A DNA stretch of 35,579 bases from Roseivirga sp. (GTDB lineage: Bacteria; Bacteroidota; Bacteroidia; Cytophagales; Cyclobacteriaceae), in contig JAJCYM010000071.1 in the NCBI GenBank assembly GCA_029262895.1, positions 1-35,579 of the forward strand, given 5' to 3'. A model generated the notes under the pieces. It searched no databases. It saw only the letters and a list, made by a program, of their open reading frames with translations, and was not told the origin of the DNA. Positions within the stretch are counted from its first letter, which is position 1; every line of letters starts with the position of its first letter. Both the position numbers and the translations under genes were made by a program. Below are positions 15,401 to 23,313 of this stretch, piece after piece.

Positions 15401-17066
15401 CCGGAATACTTGGGTTGCCAATGTCCTCAGCTACTGAGATGAAAAATTTGTAGAACAGAGAGCTTGGCAGCAAAGCCCGATAGGAAAAGGGTACTTCTCC
15501 AATTTCAACATATTCGCCATTGACCTTGGGAGGCGTAAAGCGCTCTACTTCCTTGTTTATACTGGCCAGTGCTTTTTGTAATGTGTCGGCATTCCACTCG
15601 AGCCCTTTTACGACTTCGCTTGTGGCCTTCAGGTCAGTAGGGGTGAATTTAAGACCATAGGTGGTTGAGGAAAGCTCGTAATCTGCATTGATGCCATTAG
15701 TGACGAAGAAACTTTCTTTTACCCGGTTATTATTATCCAGCAACACCCGATAACCTGCATTCACTGTGGCGTGACAATCCTCATATCGTTTCCGTATTTT
15801 GTACGATTTGATATACTCGTTCTTCTCGGTAAATGGTATGCGTATGGAGTGATAAATGGCGTCTTTTGGTAGATCGCTTGTCAAAGGAATATCAAGCATA
15901 TCGTATTCATAAGACTTTTCCGATGTGGTGATGCGCATCTTTGCCCCTAAAGTGGCGAGTGTCAAAACGACATCAGAAAGAAAACCCAGGTTGGTGCCGA
16001 TAAAAATATTTCCTGCCAAACTTGCCTTGTTGCGTATCTGCTGATTGGCGACAACATCCAAATGCTCTTTTAAGGCACGGAGGCCTGTGGACTGGTGTTC
16101 CGGTAGCGTTTCAATAAGCTCTGTGGTAACTTCAAGTAATCTTGAAATAGTAATTTGAGCACCGACCGTTACATGGTCTTTATCCTGTTTGACTTCCTGC
16201 AATTCGGGAATAAAAGAGACATCTGCGAAAACGCTCTGGTCCAAGACCTTTTCATTATAAACCGGGCTGTCGGGATAAATGCCTATGGATGTATTGCCGC
16301 TGATCAACCTAAATTTATTACCTACAGGGCCGCGTTTCTCCATAATGTTATAGAGCTGCTTGAGACTAACCGGACGCAAATAAGTGTTGCCGTTTTTCTT
16401 AAATCGCAACGACTTCGGATTTTTCATATAAGGAATGAAATCCTTGGGAGGCTCAATTATAGTAGCCGACTTCTTCTTGACCGGAGGAGTGTAGTAGGGG
16501 TCAACTTTTATTTCAGCCGGGTTTGATGGGGGCTTGTAATCACAGCCGAATTGCTTGAAGCCATCCAGAATTGGCCGGTAACCGGTGCACCGACATATAT
16601 TTCCATCAAAGAGATCTTCTATCTCTTTTGTGGTCATCTCTTTGCCCTGCTGCAATGCAGTAAACATATGCATGGTAAAGCCTGGGGTGCAATACCCGCA
16701 CTGTGATCCGTTGTTGGCTGCTATCTTCCACTGCACCTCGTCCACCCCATCTTTAATATTGCCAATGCCCTGGGTTGTAGTGACCATCGCACCATCCAGG
16801 GTGGCTACAGGACGTAAGCAGGAGTTAATGGCCTTATGCACAATTTCCTCCCGGCCACTGTCCCAGGAGGTAAGCATCACAGTACATGCACCACAGCCTC
16901 CTTGTCCACAGGATAACTTTGTGCCTCCTTTGCCTACCTCAGGTTTATGTAGATAATCGATCAACCGGGTCTTTGGAGATTCGTTAACCAGTGTTATTTT
17001 CTCTCCATCGAGGTAGAAATTAACTTCTTTTTGAGACTTGGATTTACTCTTTTGCTTCTTGGCCAT
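12459..17066 (-). CDS. Single-chain xanthine-dehydrogenase-like molybdoenzyme
   Basis: 1535 residues, in the domain order of eukaryotic xanthine dehydrogenase. Plant-type 2Fe-2S cluster: Cys53, 58, 61, 83 (CGQGGCGAC). Second 2Fe-2S: Cys123, 126, 158, 160 (CGYC, CRC). FAD domain about 225-470 (RNKASLAGNIFIGTN). Molybdopterin part about 590-1535, with GGGFGG, TAFRSFG (Arg994) and GIGEPPL with the general-base Glu1478. No signal peptide, so cytoplasmic. Compared with the bovine enzyme as I recall it, Arg880 and Glu1261 are kept, but Glu802 is Thr913, Phe914 is Tyr1165 and Phe1009 is Arg1328; purine specificity is therefore uncertain. About 200 residues longer than usual, by insertions in the molybdenum part. 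Follows the nucleosidase-like gene by 57 bp. No XdhC maturation gene nearby. Confidence 0.88.
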   Translation of the reverse strand: MAKKQKSKSKSQKEVNFYLDGEKITLVNESPKTRLIDYLHKPEVGKGGTKLSCGQGGCGACTVMLTSWDSGREEIVHKAINSCLRPVATLDGAMVTTTQGIGNIKDGVDEVQWKIAANNGSQCGYCTPGFTMHMFTALQQGKEMTTKEIEDLFDGNICRCTGYRPILDGFKQFGCDYKPPSNPAEIKVDPYYTPPVKKKSATIIEPPKDFIPYMKNPKSLRFKKNGNTYLRPVSLKQLYNIMEKRGPVGNKFRLISGNTSIGIYPDSPVYNEKVLDQSVFADVSFIPELQEVKQDKDHVTVGAQITISRLLEVTTELIETLPEHQSTGLRALKEHLDVVANQQIRNKASLAGNIFIGTNLGFLSDVVLTLATLGAKMRITTSEKSYEYDMLDIPLTSDLPKDAIYHSIRIPFTEKNEYIKSYKIRKRYEDCHATVNAGYRVLLDNNNRVKESFFVTNGINADYELSSTTYGLKFTPTDLKATSEVVKGLEWNADTLQKALASINKEVERFTPPKVNGEYVEIGEVPFSYRALLPSSLFYKFFISVAEDIGNPSIPADLVTIGENLPDPESFGVQEYNSYPEELPVSEPIIKLGAFMQATGEAKYSTDVERPANTLESSFIYSLVARGTYHFSIPGEEKAATADQLSEYLKEKYPEFNSLVTYEDIPADSRANNWVGMGVDDPIFVPAEGAEIPESVLAAAAASNGFFEPNELTSVGAPIGLVIAETQEASREISVFVRNHCINFTKRKALDFDTAYAQKHFFPQSPSTNPGLTHVEEVTRPGSDKAVLAEMQKEMDKLTGNNPGESASSGNVTAGTHDTGYQNHFYMETMVSLAVPVENKGMELYTSTQNAADNQSVAAMLLGVHTSSVRVIVQREGGGFGGRQTRSRFISTASAVAAWKLNRPVRLQLDRNTNFIMCGNRHPFFAKYATKHDANGIIKGFAIDYFSNGGNTYDMSFPVMDLAVMSADNVYNIDTFRITGNVCQTNQISSTAFRSFGMVQGINIVEEAIEHTAFNMGIAPEELRERNFYKDGMVEWKSFEVTHQTIAILKSHPYGFDQDTLDSLKKMQGSIYESEQAFDAAIAENKINAFLGPQNLDALITLKDYSTTSYDYTPYLQGLKWNKINVLWNKLKESSDFANRKIAVDEFNKNNRFRKRGISMIPLKYGVSYTGPRGTLNQGGAYVVAYAADGTVLINHGGIEMGQGIMTKMVQIAAETLAIPIELIKQTATDTNIISDASPTAASTGSDLNGGAVQKACLILRKRLEQFCVDLEENSLYFANSDTNPADKDLILQIKTVVNNWRDHWGEVWPIVVSLAYTGRVNLAAEARYKTPHYQAVTDSTPYGRPFFYYTYAAAVSEVEIDVLTGDHVILRTDILFDLGKSLNPLIDIGQIEGGFVQGAGYVTSEEMLVQGPQQAPVLGLPEEAFSSVNTWEYKPPGSKSIPKDFRVSIYDNSGEVVRQKGPALHASAVKSSKGIGEPPLVLGNTVFFAIKQAILAYYKQEGHQGWVELTAPATTQKIQTACKVTLADLNLEGK

Positions 17067-17123
17067 GGTACTGGGTTAAATTTGTTAATAGGTAATGAAT
17101 GTGTTGACTGACTTAGTTGGGGC

Positions 17124-18185
17124 TTATTTTAGCTGACTATTGAGCACTGCCCAGGCTGCTAAAGCACCATTGAAACTGGTGTAGAATCCATAAGTGCTAT
17201 AGATGGCACCACCCCAGTTAGCCTGGTTATCACTAGAGAGGTCTTTGTTCTGTACCGGATCCGAGATATTCCTAAAAAAGCCAAACGGAACTTTGTGGGT
17301 GTTGCAGACCTTGCCAATAATGGCGTCATCCATTTCGATTACCGCGTAGTCTTTATATTCTCCACTCGTGGTGCCAACAACAAAGCTTTCTGCAGTGAGC
17401 AAAGACATTTTTTCCTTGGTGAAATTGTTCAGTTTGGGTTCCGGATCAGCCATGTTGACATTGCCAGGATTCAATTCAGCCAGGGTCAAACTCTCCTTAT
17501 AAAAGGCATTGTATTGTTTCACCAAAGACTCGAGGTCTTTTTCGGTGGTGGGTACTGGAAACAGTAGTTTGCTAAACTTAGGTTTTTCTATAGTCGACCA
17601 GTTCGCCTTCCATTTATTGCTGTAGGTGGGCCATTCTGAAGAAGGTTTTCCTTTAGGAAAGAGTGTGCCAGCGTTCACAACATTTACCGTACCCTCATGG
17701 TCTTCAGGCCTGGTACCTCCCGCGGTACCAATCGACAACAACACTTTAGGCTTTACATAGTCACAGACCTTATTGATGAATTCTTCAAGGTATTCTACGC
17801 CTGGGTAATCTAAGTGGGTGTTAGATTTGATGAGCAAAACCTTCTTGCCATTCATCTTTACCATGGTGTAATAGCACCAAAAATTCCAGCCGCTATAATC
17901 AGGTAGGTCTACATCAAATTTGTGCCAGCCACTCCAATAGCTTTTGCTTTTGTCTTCGTATGGCATTGGGGATTCACTACTGCAAAAGACTTGCTGAAGT
18001 GCTGCCCATTCTGCAGATGCCCAGGTAATGACTACTGCATCGGCCTTTGTGAGGCGATTGATTTTTGAATTAACCCTTTTGGGGGCTTCTGCGCCAATAA
18101 GGCTCCAGTCAATTGCCGGAAGGTCCGGTGTGTTGCTGATGGTTGGTTCAAATGACTTCTTAGAGGAATATTTATAATTGCTCAT
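17124..18185 (-). CDS. Nucleoside phosphorylase/nucleosidase superfamily protein
   Basis: 353 residues, no signal peptide. The C-terminal two-thirds show the MTA/SAH nucleosidase and purine phosphorylase pattern: KPKVLLSIGTAGGTRPED (the GTAGG phosphate/ribose loop), then AVIEMDDAIIGKVCNTHKV, with the E-M-D region where the family binds ribose, and PFGFFRNISDPVQN with the conserved Asp near the base site. An N-terminal extension of about 90 residues contains aromatic-rich sequence. Expected reaction: cleavage of a nucleoside-type glycosidic bond in the cytoplasm. Being first in a two-gene operon with a xanthine-dehydrogenase-like enzyme suggests it supplies the base that is then oxidised. Exact substrate is not determined. 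Confidence 0.7.
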   Translation of the reverse strand: MSNYKYSSKKSFEPTISNTPDLPAIDWSLIGAEAPKRVNSKINRLTKADAVVITWASAEWAALQQVFCSSESPMPYEDKSKSYWSGWHKFDVDLPDYSGWNFWCYYTMVKMNGKKVLLIKSNTHLDYPGVEYLEEFINKVCDYVKPKVLLSIGTAGGTRPEDHEGTVNVVNAGTLFPKGKPSSEWPTYSNKWKANWSTIEKPKFSKLLFPVPTTEKDLESLVKQYNAFYKESLTLAELNPGNVNMADPEPKLNNFTKEKMSLLTAESFVVGTTSGEYKDYAVIEMDDAIIGKVCNTHKVPFGFFRNISDPVQNKDLSSDNQANWGGAIYSTYGFYTSFNGALAAWAVLNSQLK

Positions 18186-18814
18186 GTATGTATTTCAGGT
18201 AGAGGTTTTATTCAATGATCTTGATCGGTCTGTACTCACTTTCGATCTATTAGATCGGTGTTGCGAGATGCTGGTGGTCAAGCCATTATAGAATATGGTT
18301 TAACAATGTTATAATTTAATAAAAATGATTTGTAATAACGATATCAAAAAGTATTTAAAATGGATTGGTACTAAGGCTGCTTAAATGGGGTGGTTTGGGG
18401 TGGGTGCCTTGGTCTATGGCTAAGTGCCATGAGCATAGAGTTACCAGACCGTGAGATCCTCCCCCTGCCCCCTCCGAAGGGGACAATAAGCATCTATGAT
18501 TCGATGGATTCGAATAAACTGAGTTGGTACTCGGCCAAGAAGCAAGCAAGTTGGGGTTGGCTTTGGCCAACCGGCCATCTAAGCACACTTGGACCGGCAT
18601 AGCCAGCTTTTAATGATTGAGAGTTTAAAGTGCCGACCTTGTCCCCCTCTGGAGGGGGCAGGGGGAGGATGGTTGAATGATACAAATACTTTCCTCTCTG
18701 TCATTGGGTAACAGCAGAGTGGTTGGCTGGAGTTTATTCTATGACCTGCTTTAAAGAAGGGGTAATCGGTATTTTGCTGTTTGAGAGGAGCACGAACAAG
18801 GACTAAAGGTTCTT
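18186..18814. other. 629-bp intergenic region with no convincing gene
   Basis: The first 170 bp are AT-rich upstream sequence of the nucleosidase gene, with a perfect odd palindrome CGATCTA-T-TAGATCG at 18243-18257, 58 bp before its ATG, a possible operator. From 18456 to 18670 lies an inverted-repeat element (separate entry). Open frames in this part are products of the GC-rich repeat and show no protein-like features. The last 140 bp before the HigA stop hold nothing recognised. Confidence 0.6.
18456..18670. repeat. Inverted-repeat element with C/G-rich arms
   Basis: The left arm (18456-18486) and right arm (18639-18670) are inverted copies: 20 matching bases beginning ATCCTCCCCCTGCC, a 3-4 base mismatch, then 8 matching bases ending GGGGACAA. 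Each arm is also internally self-complementary (GTCCCCCTC TG GAGGGGGC in the right arm). About 150 bp lie between, including a 7-bp hairpin GGTTGGC/GCCAACC at 18555-18572. It carries no gene. Similar pyrimidine-rich repeats are scattered in Bacteroidota genomes; whether this is a MITE-like mobile repeat or a structured spacer cannot be told from one copy. Confidence 0.65.
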
Positions 18815-19111
18815 TTAGGCAGCGTTAGTTATTGCTTTTATTTCGTTCAATTCTTCTGACTTCGTTCTTTGCTCCTCTTCAAGATCATAATCATCTTGAA
18901 GTCCCAGCCAGAATTTTGCTGACACTCCGAAATACCTGGCCAGGCGTAAGGCCGTATCAGCAGTGATTCTCCTTTTTCCTTTTACTATTTGACTGACTCT
19001 GGTTTGAGGAATAAAAGTATCCTTAGACAATTTGTAAGCGGAGATATTTAGAGGTTCTAGAAACTCTTCTTTAAGTATTTCTCCGGGATGTATATTATTC
19101 AGTCGTTCCAT
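18815..19111 (-). CDS. higA: HigA-type antitoxin
   Basis: 98 residues from the ATG at 19111, 10 bp after the toxin stop; a longer frame begins at a TTG inside the toxin gene and is unlikely. The sequence opens with IHPGEILKEEFLEPL, the signature of HigA antitoxins, followed by an XRE-type helix-turn-helix at about 21-65 (SAYKLSKDTFIPQTRVSQIV) and the ALRLARYFGVSAKFWLGLQ helix. It should neutralise the upstream-encoded toxin and repress the operon. The order toxin then antitoxin is typical of higBA. Confidence 0.92.
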   Translation of the reverse strand: MERLNNIHPGEILKEEFLEPLNISAYKLSKDTFIPQTRVSQIVKGKRRITADTALRLARYFGVSAKFWLGLQDDYDLEEEQRTKSEELNEIKAITNAA

Positions 19112-19121
19112 TTCATTCAAT

Positions 19122-19403
19122 TTAGTGGTAATCAATAATCTGCACCTCAAACGCATTATCGTTTTCCCAAACAAAGATGATTCGCCATTGCTTATTGACT
19201 CTAATGCTATAATACTCAGAAAGATTCCCGATCAACTTTTCCAAATGATTTGATGGAGGGATCCTTAAGTCATTGATATTTTGAGCATTATTGACCACCC
19301 TTAATTTCCTTCTCGAAATATTTTGAATCTCATTGGGAAGCTTTTTTGATCTAATGCCTTCCCAAATCTTCTCAGTTTCCTTATCTCCAAACGATTTTAT
19401 CAT
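19122..19403 (-). CDS. higB: HigB-type mRNA interferase toxin
   Basis: 93 residues, the normal size for HigB. Starts MIKSFGDKETEKIWEG and has the RelE-superfamily core: RRKLRVVNNAQNINDLRIPP, then LSEYYSIRVNKQWRIIFVWE and a final VQIIDYH with the C-terminal His-containing strand. HigB cleaves ribosome-bound mRNA in known cases. Read from a promoter region holding a 21-bp inverted repeat just upstream of the ATG, probably bound by HigA. Confidence 0.92.
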   Translation of the reverse strand: MIKSFGDKETEKIWEGIRSKKLPNEIQNISRRKLRVVNNAQNINDLRIPPSNHLEKLIGNLSEYYSIRVNKQWRIIFVWENDNAFEVQIIDYH

Positions 19404-19419
19404 TAGTGACGTATCAAGA

Positions 19420-19440
19420 TACTAACGTATGAAGTTAGTA
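19420..19440. promoter_or_regulatory. Probable HigA operator
   Basis: Perfect inverted repeat TACTAAC-N7-GTTAGTA, 17 to 37 bp upstream of the higB ATG on the minus strand. Position and symmetry fit autoregulation by a dimeric helix-turn-helix antitoxin. Inferred; binding is untested. Confidence 0.5.
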
Positions 19441-19520
19441 AATGTTTTGTAATTCATGAAACGACTCTGGATTAAGTGCGGTCAAACTGGTATAACCGTA
19501 GAGAGTTGGTAAATATACCT

Positions 19521-21770
19521 TTACTGTCCTGACAGGATTTCAGTTAGTTCAGCAATAACCCGATCCACATTCTCTTTGGTAAAGCACAGCGGAGGCTTGG
19601 TCTTTAGAACACTGTCGAATGGGCCATCTGTGCTGACCAGAATATGTCGGTTTCTAAGTTCGTTTTTAAGGTGCTGGGCCAGTTCGGTGTTTGGGGTGAG
19701 GTTGTCATCTTTGATAAGCTCCATGCCTATAAAAAGCCCGGAACCCCGGACATCACCTATTACAGGAAAGTCTCTTTGCAGATTGCGCAATTGCTCCATA
19801 TAATAAGCACCAACCTCAAGGGAATTTTGCTGGAGGGCTTCTTCTTCAATCACCTCCAGTACTGCTGAACCAATCGCGCAAGAAACCGGATTGCCTCCAA
19901 AAGAGCTAAAGAACTCCATACCATTGTCAAAGGCTTCGGCAATTTCATCGCTGCACACGACAGCACCCATCGGATGGCCATTGGCCATGGGCTTGCCCAA
20001 CACCACGATATCTGGAATTACATTGTGCATTTCATAACCCCAGAAATGTGTGCCCAATCTACCAAAACCGGTTTGCACCTCGTCACTAATGCAAACACCA
20101 CCGCAAGCCCGAATAAAGGGATAAACCTGCTTTAAATACCCATCAGCCAGTGGTACTTGTCCTCCACAGCCGACAATGGGTTCTGCAATGAAACCAGCCG
20201 TTGGGATTTCAGATTTTAGGATTTGGGATTTTAGATTTTCGGCATAGCGTAAACCGGCATTGTTATCTTGGAATTCCCCACGGTAAGTGTCTGGGATATT
20301 AGCCTCAATAATATGATCAGCCCTTCCCTTGCCGCCTTTGCTGGCATATTTATATTGACTGATATCAACACCCATTCGGGTATTGCCATGGTAGCCATGC
20401 TCCATCACTACCATTCCCTGTTGACCAGTGTAGTTTTGCGCTAATCGAACCGCCAAATCGCTGGCGGCACTGCCAGAATTTACAAAGTAGACTTTGCTTA
20501 AAGAGTCTGGAAACTTAGCAAGTAGTTTTTCAGCGTACTCAGCCAATTCATCATAGAGGTAGCGCGTGTTAGTATTGAGTTGCGCCATTTGTCTTTGACC
20601 TGCTTCAATCACTCTAGGGTGTTGATGGCCAACATGTGGTATGTTGTTATAAGCGTCCAGGAAGGTATTGCCTTGCTGGTCGTACATATACTGGAAGGCT
20701 GCTCCAGCCATATAGATAGGGTTCTTATAGGAAACCGATAGAATGGAGCTTATAGATTGATGCCTTCTTTGCAGGGCTTCTGACGGAGTGGATACAGGCT
20801 CGATTTCAAAACCGGCAGCTTTGTAAAACTGATTTTTAGCATAGATAGGATTGATGGTAATCCATTTCCTAAGCAAGTCCCAGGCAGGTGCTTCGCTAAG
20901 CACGATATATTGGTTGTCAGGTTGCACCTTTTTCTCATTCGCTGTAGTACATACGCCCATGCACAACCTTCCAGCAATCAGGTAGTAAAGTAGATCCAAC
21001 TCTTGCCGCAAAAGAGGGAATTCCTGGTGATAGCCTTCAATCAAGTAGCAGGCCCATTTGATAGGGTCTTCCTTGCCAAATAGGGCATATGGAGCTGCAA
21101 TGGCTAATTCATTGATGATTGGTGTTCGGGTGCAATCGCCAAAGTCGATAATTCCTGAAACCGAATCGCCATCAACTAGGAGGTTCCAATCATTGGCATC
21201 ATTGTGAATGATTGACTGTCTTAATAACGGTAACTTGGGATAAACATGTTGATCCCATTGTAAAAAGAAATGGTCGACCAGTTTCCGGTCTTCCGGTGCT
21301 GATACGTGATGTCTGAGCTGGCGACTTACATGGATATTCATTAAGTCCCAATCCAGTTCCCGAGCTTCGATCCCTACATTTCGAAAGTTCAGCAGCTGTT
21401 TATCCATTTTAGCAATAAATGCACCTATTGATTTGAACAGGGCAGGACTATGTTTTGCATCGGCTAGAAAGGTGCCTTCTACAAAGGAAAGGAGCCTCAA
21501 CATTTTCTCTTCTCCCTCAACTTTCGCTATGGTGACTATCTCATTTTTCCTATTCAATATAGGTCTGGAAACCTGGTCTCTCGATAAATAATCCAGCTGC
21601 TCAATGACGGCTGTTTCTGCAAGCACGTCCTCCTTTTCTGAAGTAGGGTAAACCTTTAAAACGAATACGCCTTGATCGGAATCAACACGATAATTTGTGC
21701 TGATATATCCCTCCATTTTCTTTAATGAAGTGTTCGACAAACCGTAATGTTCTAAAAGGAGTGATTCCAT
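19521..21770 (-). CDS. Fusion of APH-type kinase and class III aminotransferase / phospho-lyase
   Basis: 749 residues with two enzymes. Residues about 15-290: aminoglycoside/choline-kinase fold, with the catalytic loop SIIHNDANDWNLL (His189, Asp191, Asn196) and the metal-binding DFGD (209-212). Residues about 325-745: class III PLP enzyme, with GSAASDLA (433-440), SDEVQTGFGR (Asp563) and LGKPMANGHP, Lys593 being the Schiff-base lysine. In animals hydroxylysine kinase and 5-phosphohydroxylysine phospho-lyase, or ethanolamine phosphate phospho-lyase, belong to these same two families, so the fusion may phosphorylate an amino alcohol and then eliminate phosphate. A conventional transaminase partner is the alternative. 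Cytoplasmic, single gene, 84 bp before the sulfatase end. Confidence 0.85.
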   Translation of the reverse strand: MESLLLEHYGLSNTSLKKMEGYISTNYRVDSDQGVFVLKVYPTSEKEDVLAETAVIEQLDYLSRDQVSRPILNRKNEIVTIAKVEGEEKMLRLLSFVEGTFLADAKHSPALFKSIGAFIAKMDKQLLNFRNVGIEARELDWDLMNIHVSRQLRHHVSAPEDRKLVDHFFLQWDQHVYPKLPLLRQSIIHNDANDWNLLVDGDSVSGIIDFGDCTRTPIINELAIAAPYALFGKEDPIKWACYLIEGYHQEFPLLRQELDLLYYLIAGRLCMGVCTTANEKKVQPDNQYIVLSEAPAWDLLRKWITINPIYAKNQFYKAAGFEIEPVSTPSEALQRRHQSISSILSVSYKNPIYMAGAAFQYMYDQQGNTFLDAYNNIPHVGHQHPRVIEAGQRQMAQLNTNTRYLYDELAEYAEKLLAKFPDSLSKVYFVNSGSAASDLAVRLAQNYTGQQGMVVMEHGYHGNTRMGVDISQYKYASKGGKGRADHIIEANIPDTYRGEFQDNNAGLRYAENLKSQILKSEIPTAGFIAEPIVGCGGQVPLADGYLKQVYPFIRACGGVCISDEVQTGFGRLGTHFWGYEMHNVIPDIVVLGKPMANGHPMGAVVCSDEIAEAFDNGMEFFSSFGGNPVSCAIGSAVLEVIEEEALQQNSLEVGAYYMEQLRNLQRDFPVIGDVRGSGLFIGMELIKDDNLTPNTELAQHLKNELRNRHILVSTDGPFDSVLKTKPPLCFTKENVDRVIAELTEILSGQ
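20201..20240. repeat. Short degenerate repeat inside the fusion gene
   Basis: About 40 bp built from imperfect units of GGGATTT/AGATTTT type. It is in frame and encodes part of NLKSQILKSEIPT between the SDEVQ-upstream helix and the FIAEP strand. The unit resembles simple ATTTTGGG-type repeats seen between genes of Bacteroidota; here it lies in a coding region at a surface helix. Confidence 0.45.
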
Positions 21771-21854
21771 GCCTCGTTTTATCTGGCATGAAGATACGTA
21801 ATCAGCTATTTAGGCAATCATGTGAATTGCGTAAATATTAAACCGATTTTAACT

Positions 21855-23312
21855 TTAACCATCAGATAGCAGTTTAAGGATTAGGGCTGCTTCCACTTTA
21901 GGGTCATATTCCGGATTGCTTTGTGTAGGAACAGGGGCCTCCATTTTCTCCCGCCAGTCATTTAATTCTTTGAGTAAGTCACGAACAATCTCAGGATGTT
22001 GCTCTGAGACATCTTTGAGTTCCGTCAGATCTTCCTCGAGATTGTACAAGACTAATTCGTTTCTTTCAAAGTACTCATGGAGTTTCCATTTTCCCCTTCG
22101 TATAATCGATCCGGGTCTGGTTCGAAACAAAATGTCTCTGGAGCCATCATTCACTGGATCATAAGCTTCCAGGTAAATTGGGAAGTGCCAGATAAGTGCA
22201 CGCTGATTTGTCTCCTTGCCTAATATGGAAGGAATCAGGCTTTCTCCATCAAGACCTTCGGATTTCTCAATGTTAAGTATTTCGCTGAAAGTAGGGAAGA
22301 AGTCGAAGTTCATGGTTGGCGTATGATTCTGGCTTCCTTCAGGGATCACTTCAGGCCACCGCATTACTAAGGGCACGCGGATACCTCCTTCATAATAACT
22401 GCCCTTTCCCGCTCTTAGCGGCACCTGTGGGGAGATGGCTGCGATCCCACCATTGTCTGACGTGAAAATCACCAAAGTACTTTTATCAAGGTTTAACTCT
22501 CTCAGTGCAGACATTAGTCTGCCAATATTCATGTCCATTGCCTCAACCATGGCACCATAGATAGCCTGTTTTTGGCTTTGAATTCTGGGAAGTTCAAGGT
22601 ACTTGTCAATCAAGTCTTGTTTCCCTTGCAGGGGAGTGTGTACAGTGTAGAAGGGCAGGTAGGCAAAGAAAGATGTGTCCTGATTATCCCTCATAAATTG
22701 GATGACCTCATCCGTAAGTCGATCGGGTAAGTATTCCCCTTCAGGTCCGTCCTCAATATTGGGGACATTATAAGGTGAAAAGTATCCATTTCGTCCAGGG
22801 TTGCCATTTCTTCCGCCCGCAATGTTCTTATCAAAGCCCTGGAGCAATGGGTCTTGACCAACGTGCCACTTCCCAAAGGTTCCGGTTTGGTATTCGGCCT
22901 CCTGAAACAAATCTCCAATGGTAGCTTGATCATCCTCTAGAAATCTTGTGTTTTTGGTGGGGATCAGCCGCCTTGTCCTGGCATCGCCTCTTGCCGATGG
23001 GCTAACCGTGTAAATACCATGTTTAGGTGTGGCCATACCTGTCATAAGGCTCGCCCTGCTTGGTGCACAGTTGGATGCTCCGGCATAGGCCTGAGTAAAG
23101 ATCATTCCTTGTTTGGACAGGCTGTCGATATTTGGCGTATCAAACCATGGGTTTCCCATAAAGCCAAGGTCTTTCCATCCAAGATCATCAACCACAATAA
23201 ATAGGACGTTGGGTTTTGAAGGAAGTGTCGAATCACTGGAAGGGCTAGAGCATGAAATAACAGTTAAGACAACCAAAAAAGAAATGAAGTACGGCTTGAC
23301 TTGATTTGTCAT
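21855..23312 (-). CDS. Type I sulfatase lipoprotein
   Basis: 485 residues from the ATG at 23312; an upstream TTG would add 12 residues inside the previous gene and is rejected. Signal peptide with lipobox (LTVISC, Cys21). Alkaline-phosphatase-superfamily start PNVLFIVVDDLGW with metal ligands Asp42 and Asp43, and the formylglycine motif C-A-P-S-R at Cys82 (CAPSRASLMTG), the Cys form used by anaerobic or FGE-type maturation. GTFGKWHVG and FTSDNGG give further active-site residues. It hydrolyses sulfate esters, probably on an exported or marine polysaccharide (inference). The ATG is 1 bp after the SerB-SerA stop (TGATATG), so translation is coupled although no functional link is obvious. No maturase in the window. 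Confidence 0.92.
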   Translation of the reverse strand: MTNQVKPYFISFLVVLTVISCSSPSSDSTLPSKPNVLFIVVDDLGWKDLGFMGNPWFDTPNIDSLSKQGMIFTQAYAGASNCAPSRASLMTGMATPKHGIYTVSPSARGDARTRRLIPTKNTRFLEDDQATIGDLFQEAEYQTGTFGKWHVGQDPLLQGFDKNIAGGRNGNPGRNGYFSPYNVPNIEDGPEGEYLPDRLTDEVIQFMRDNQDTSFFAYLPFYTVHTPLQGKQDLIDKYLELPRIQSQKQAIYGAMVEAMDMNIGRLMSALRELNLDKSTLVIFTSDNGGIAAISPQVPLRAGKGSYYEGGIRVPLVMRWPEVIPEGSQNHTPTMNFDFFPTFSEILNIEKSEGLDGESLIPSILGKETNQRALIWHFPIYLEAYDPVNDGSRDILFRTRPGSIIRRGKWKLHEYFERNELVLYNLEEDLTELKDVSEQHPEIVRDLLKELNDWREKMEAPVPTQSNPEYDPKVEAALILKLLSDG

Positions 23313-23313
23313 A

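Noticed and set aside
18355-18685. Several open frames of 60-80 codons on both strands
   Set aside because: They arise from the C/G-rich inverted repeat, are Pro/Gly/Ser rich and have no protein-like pattern.
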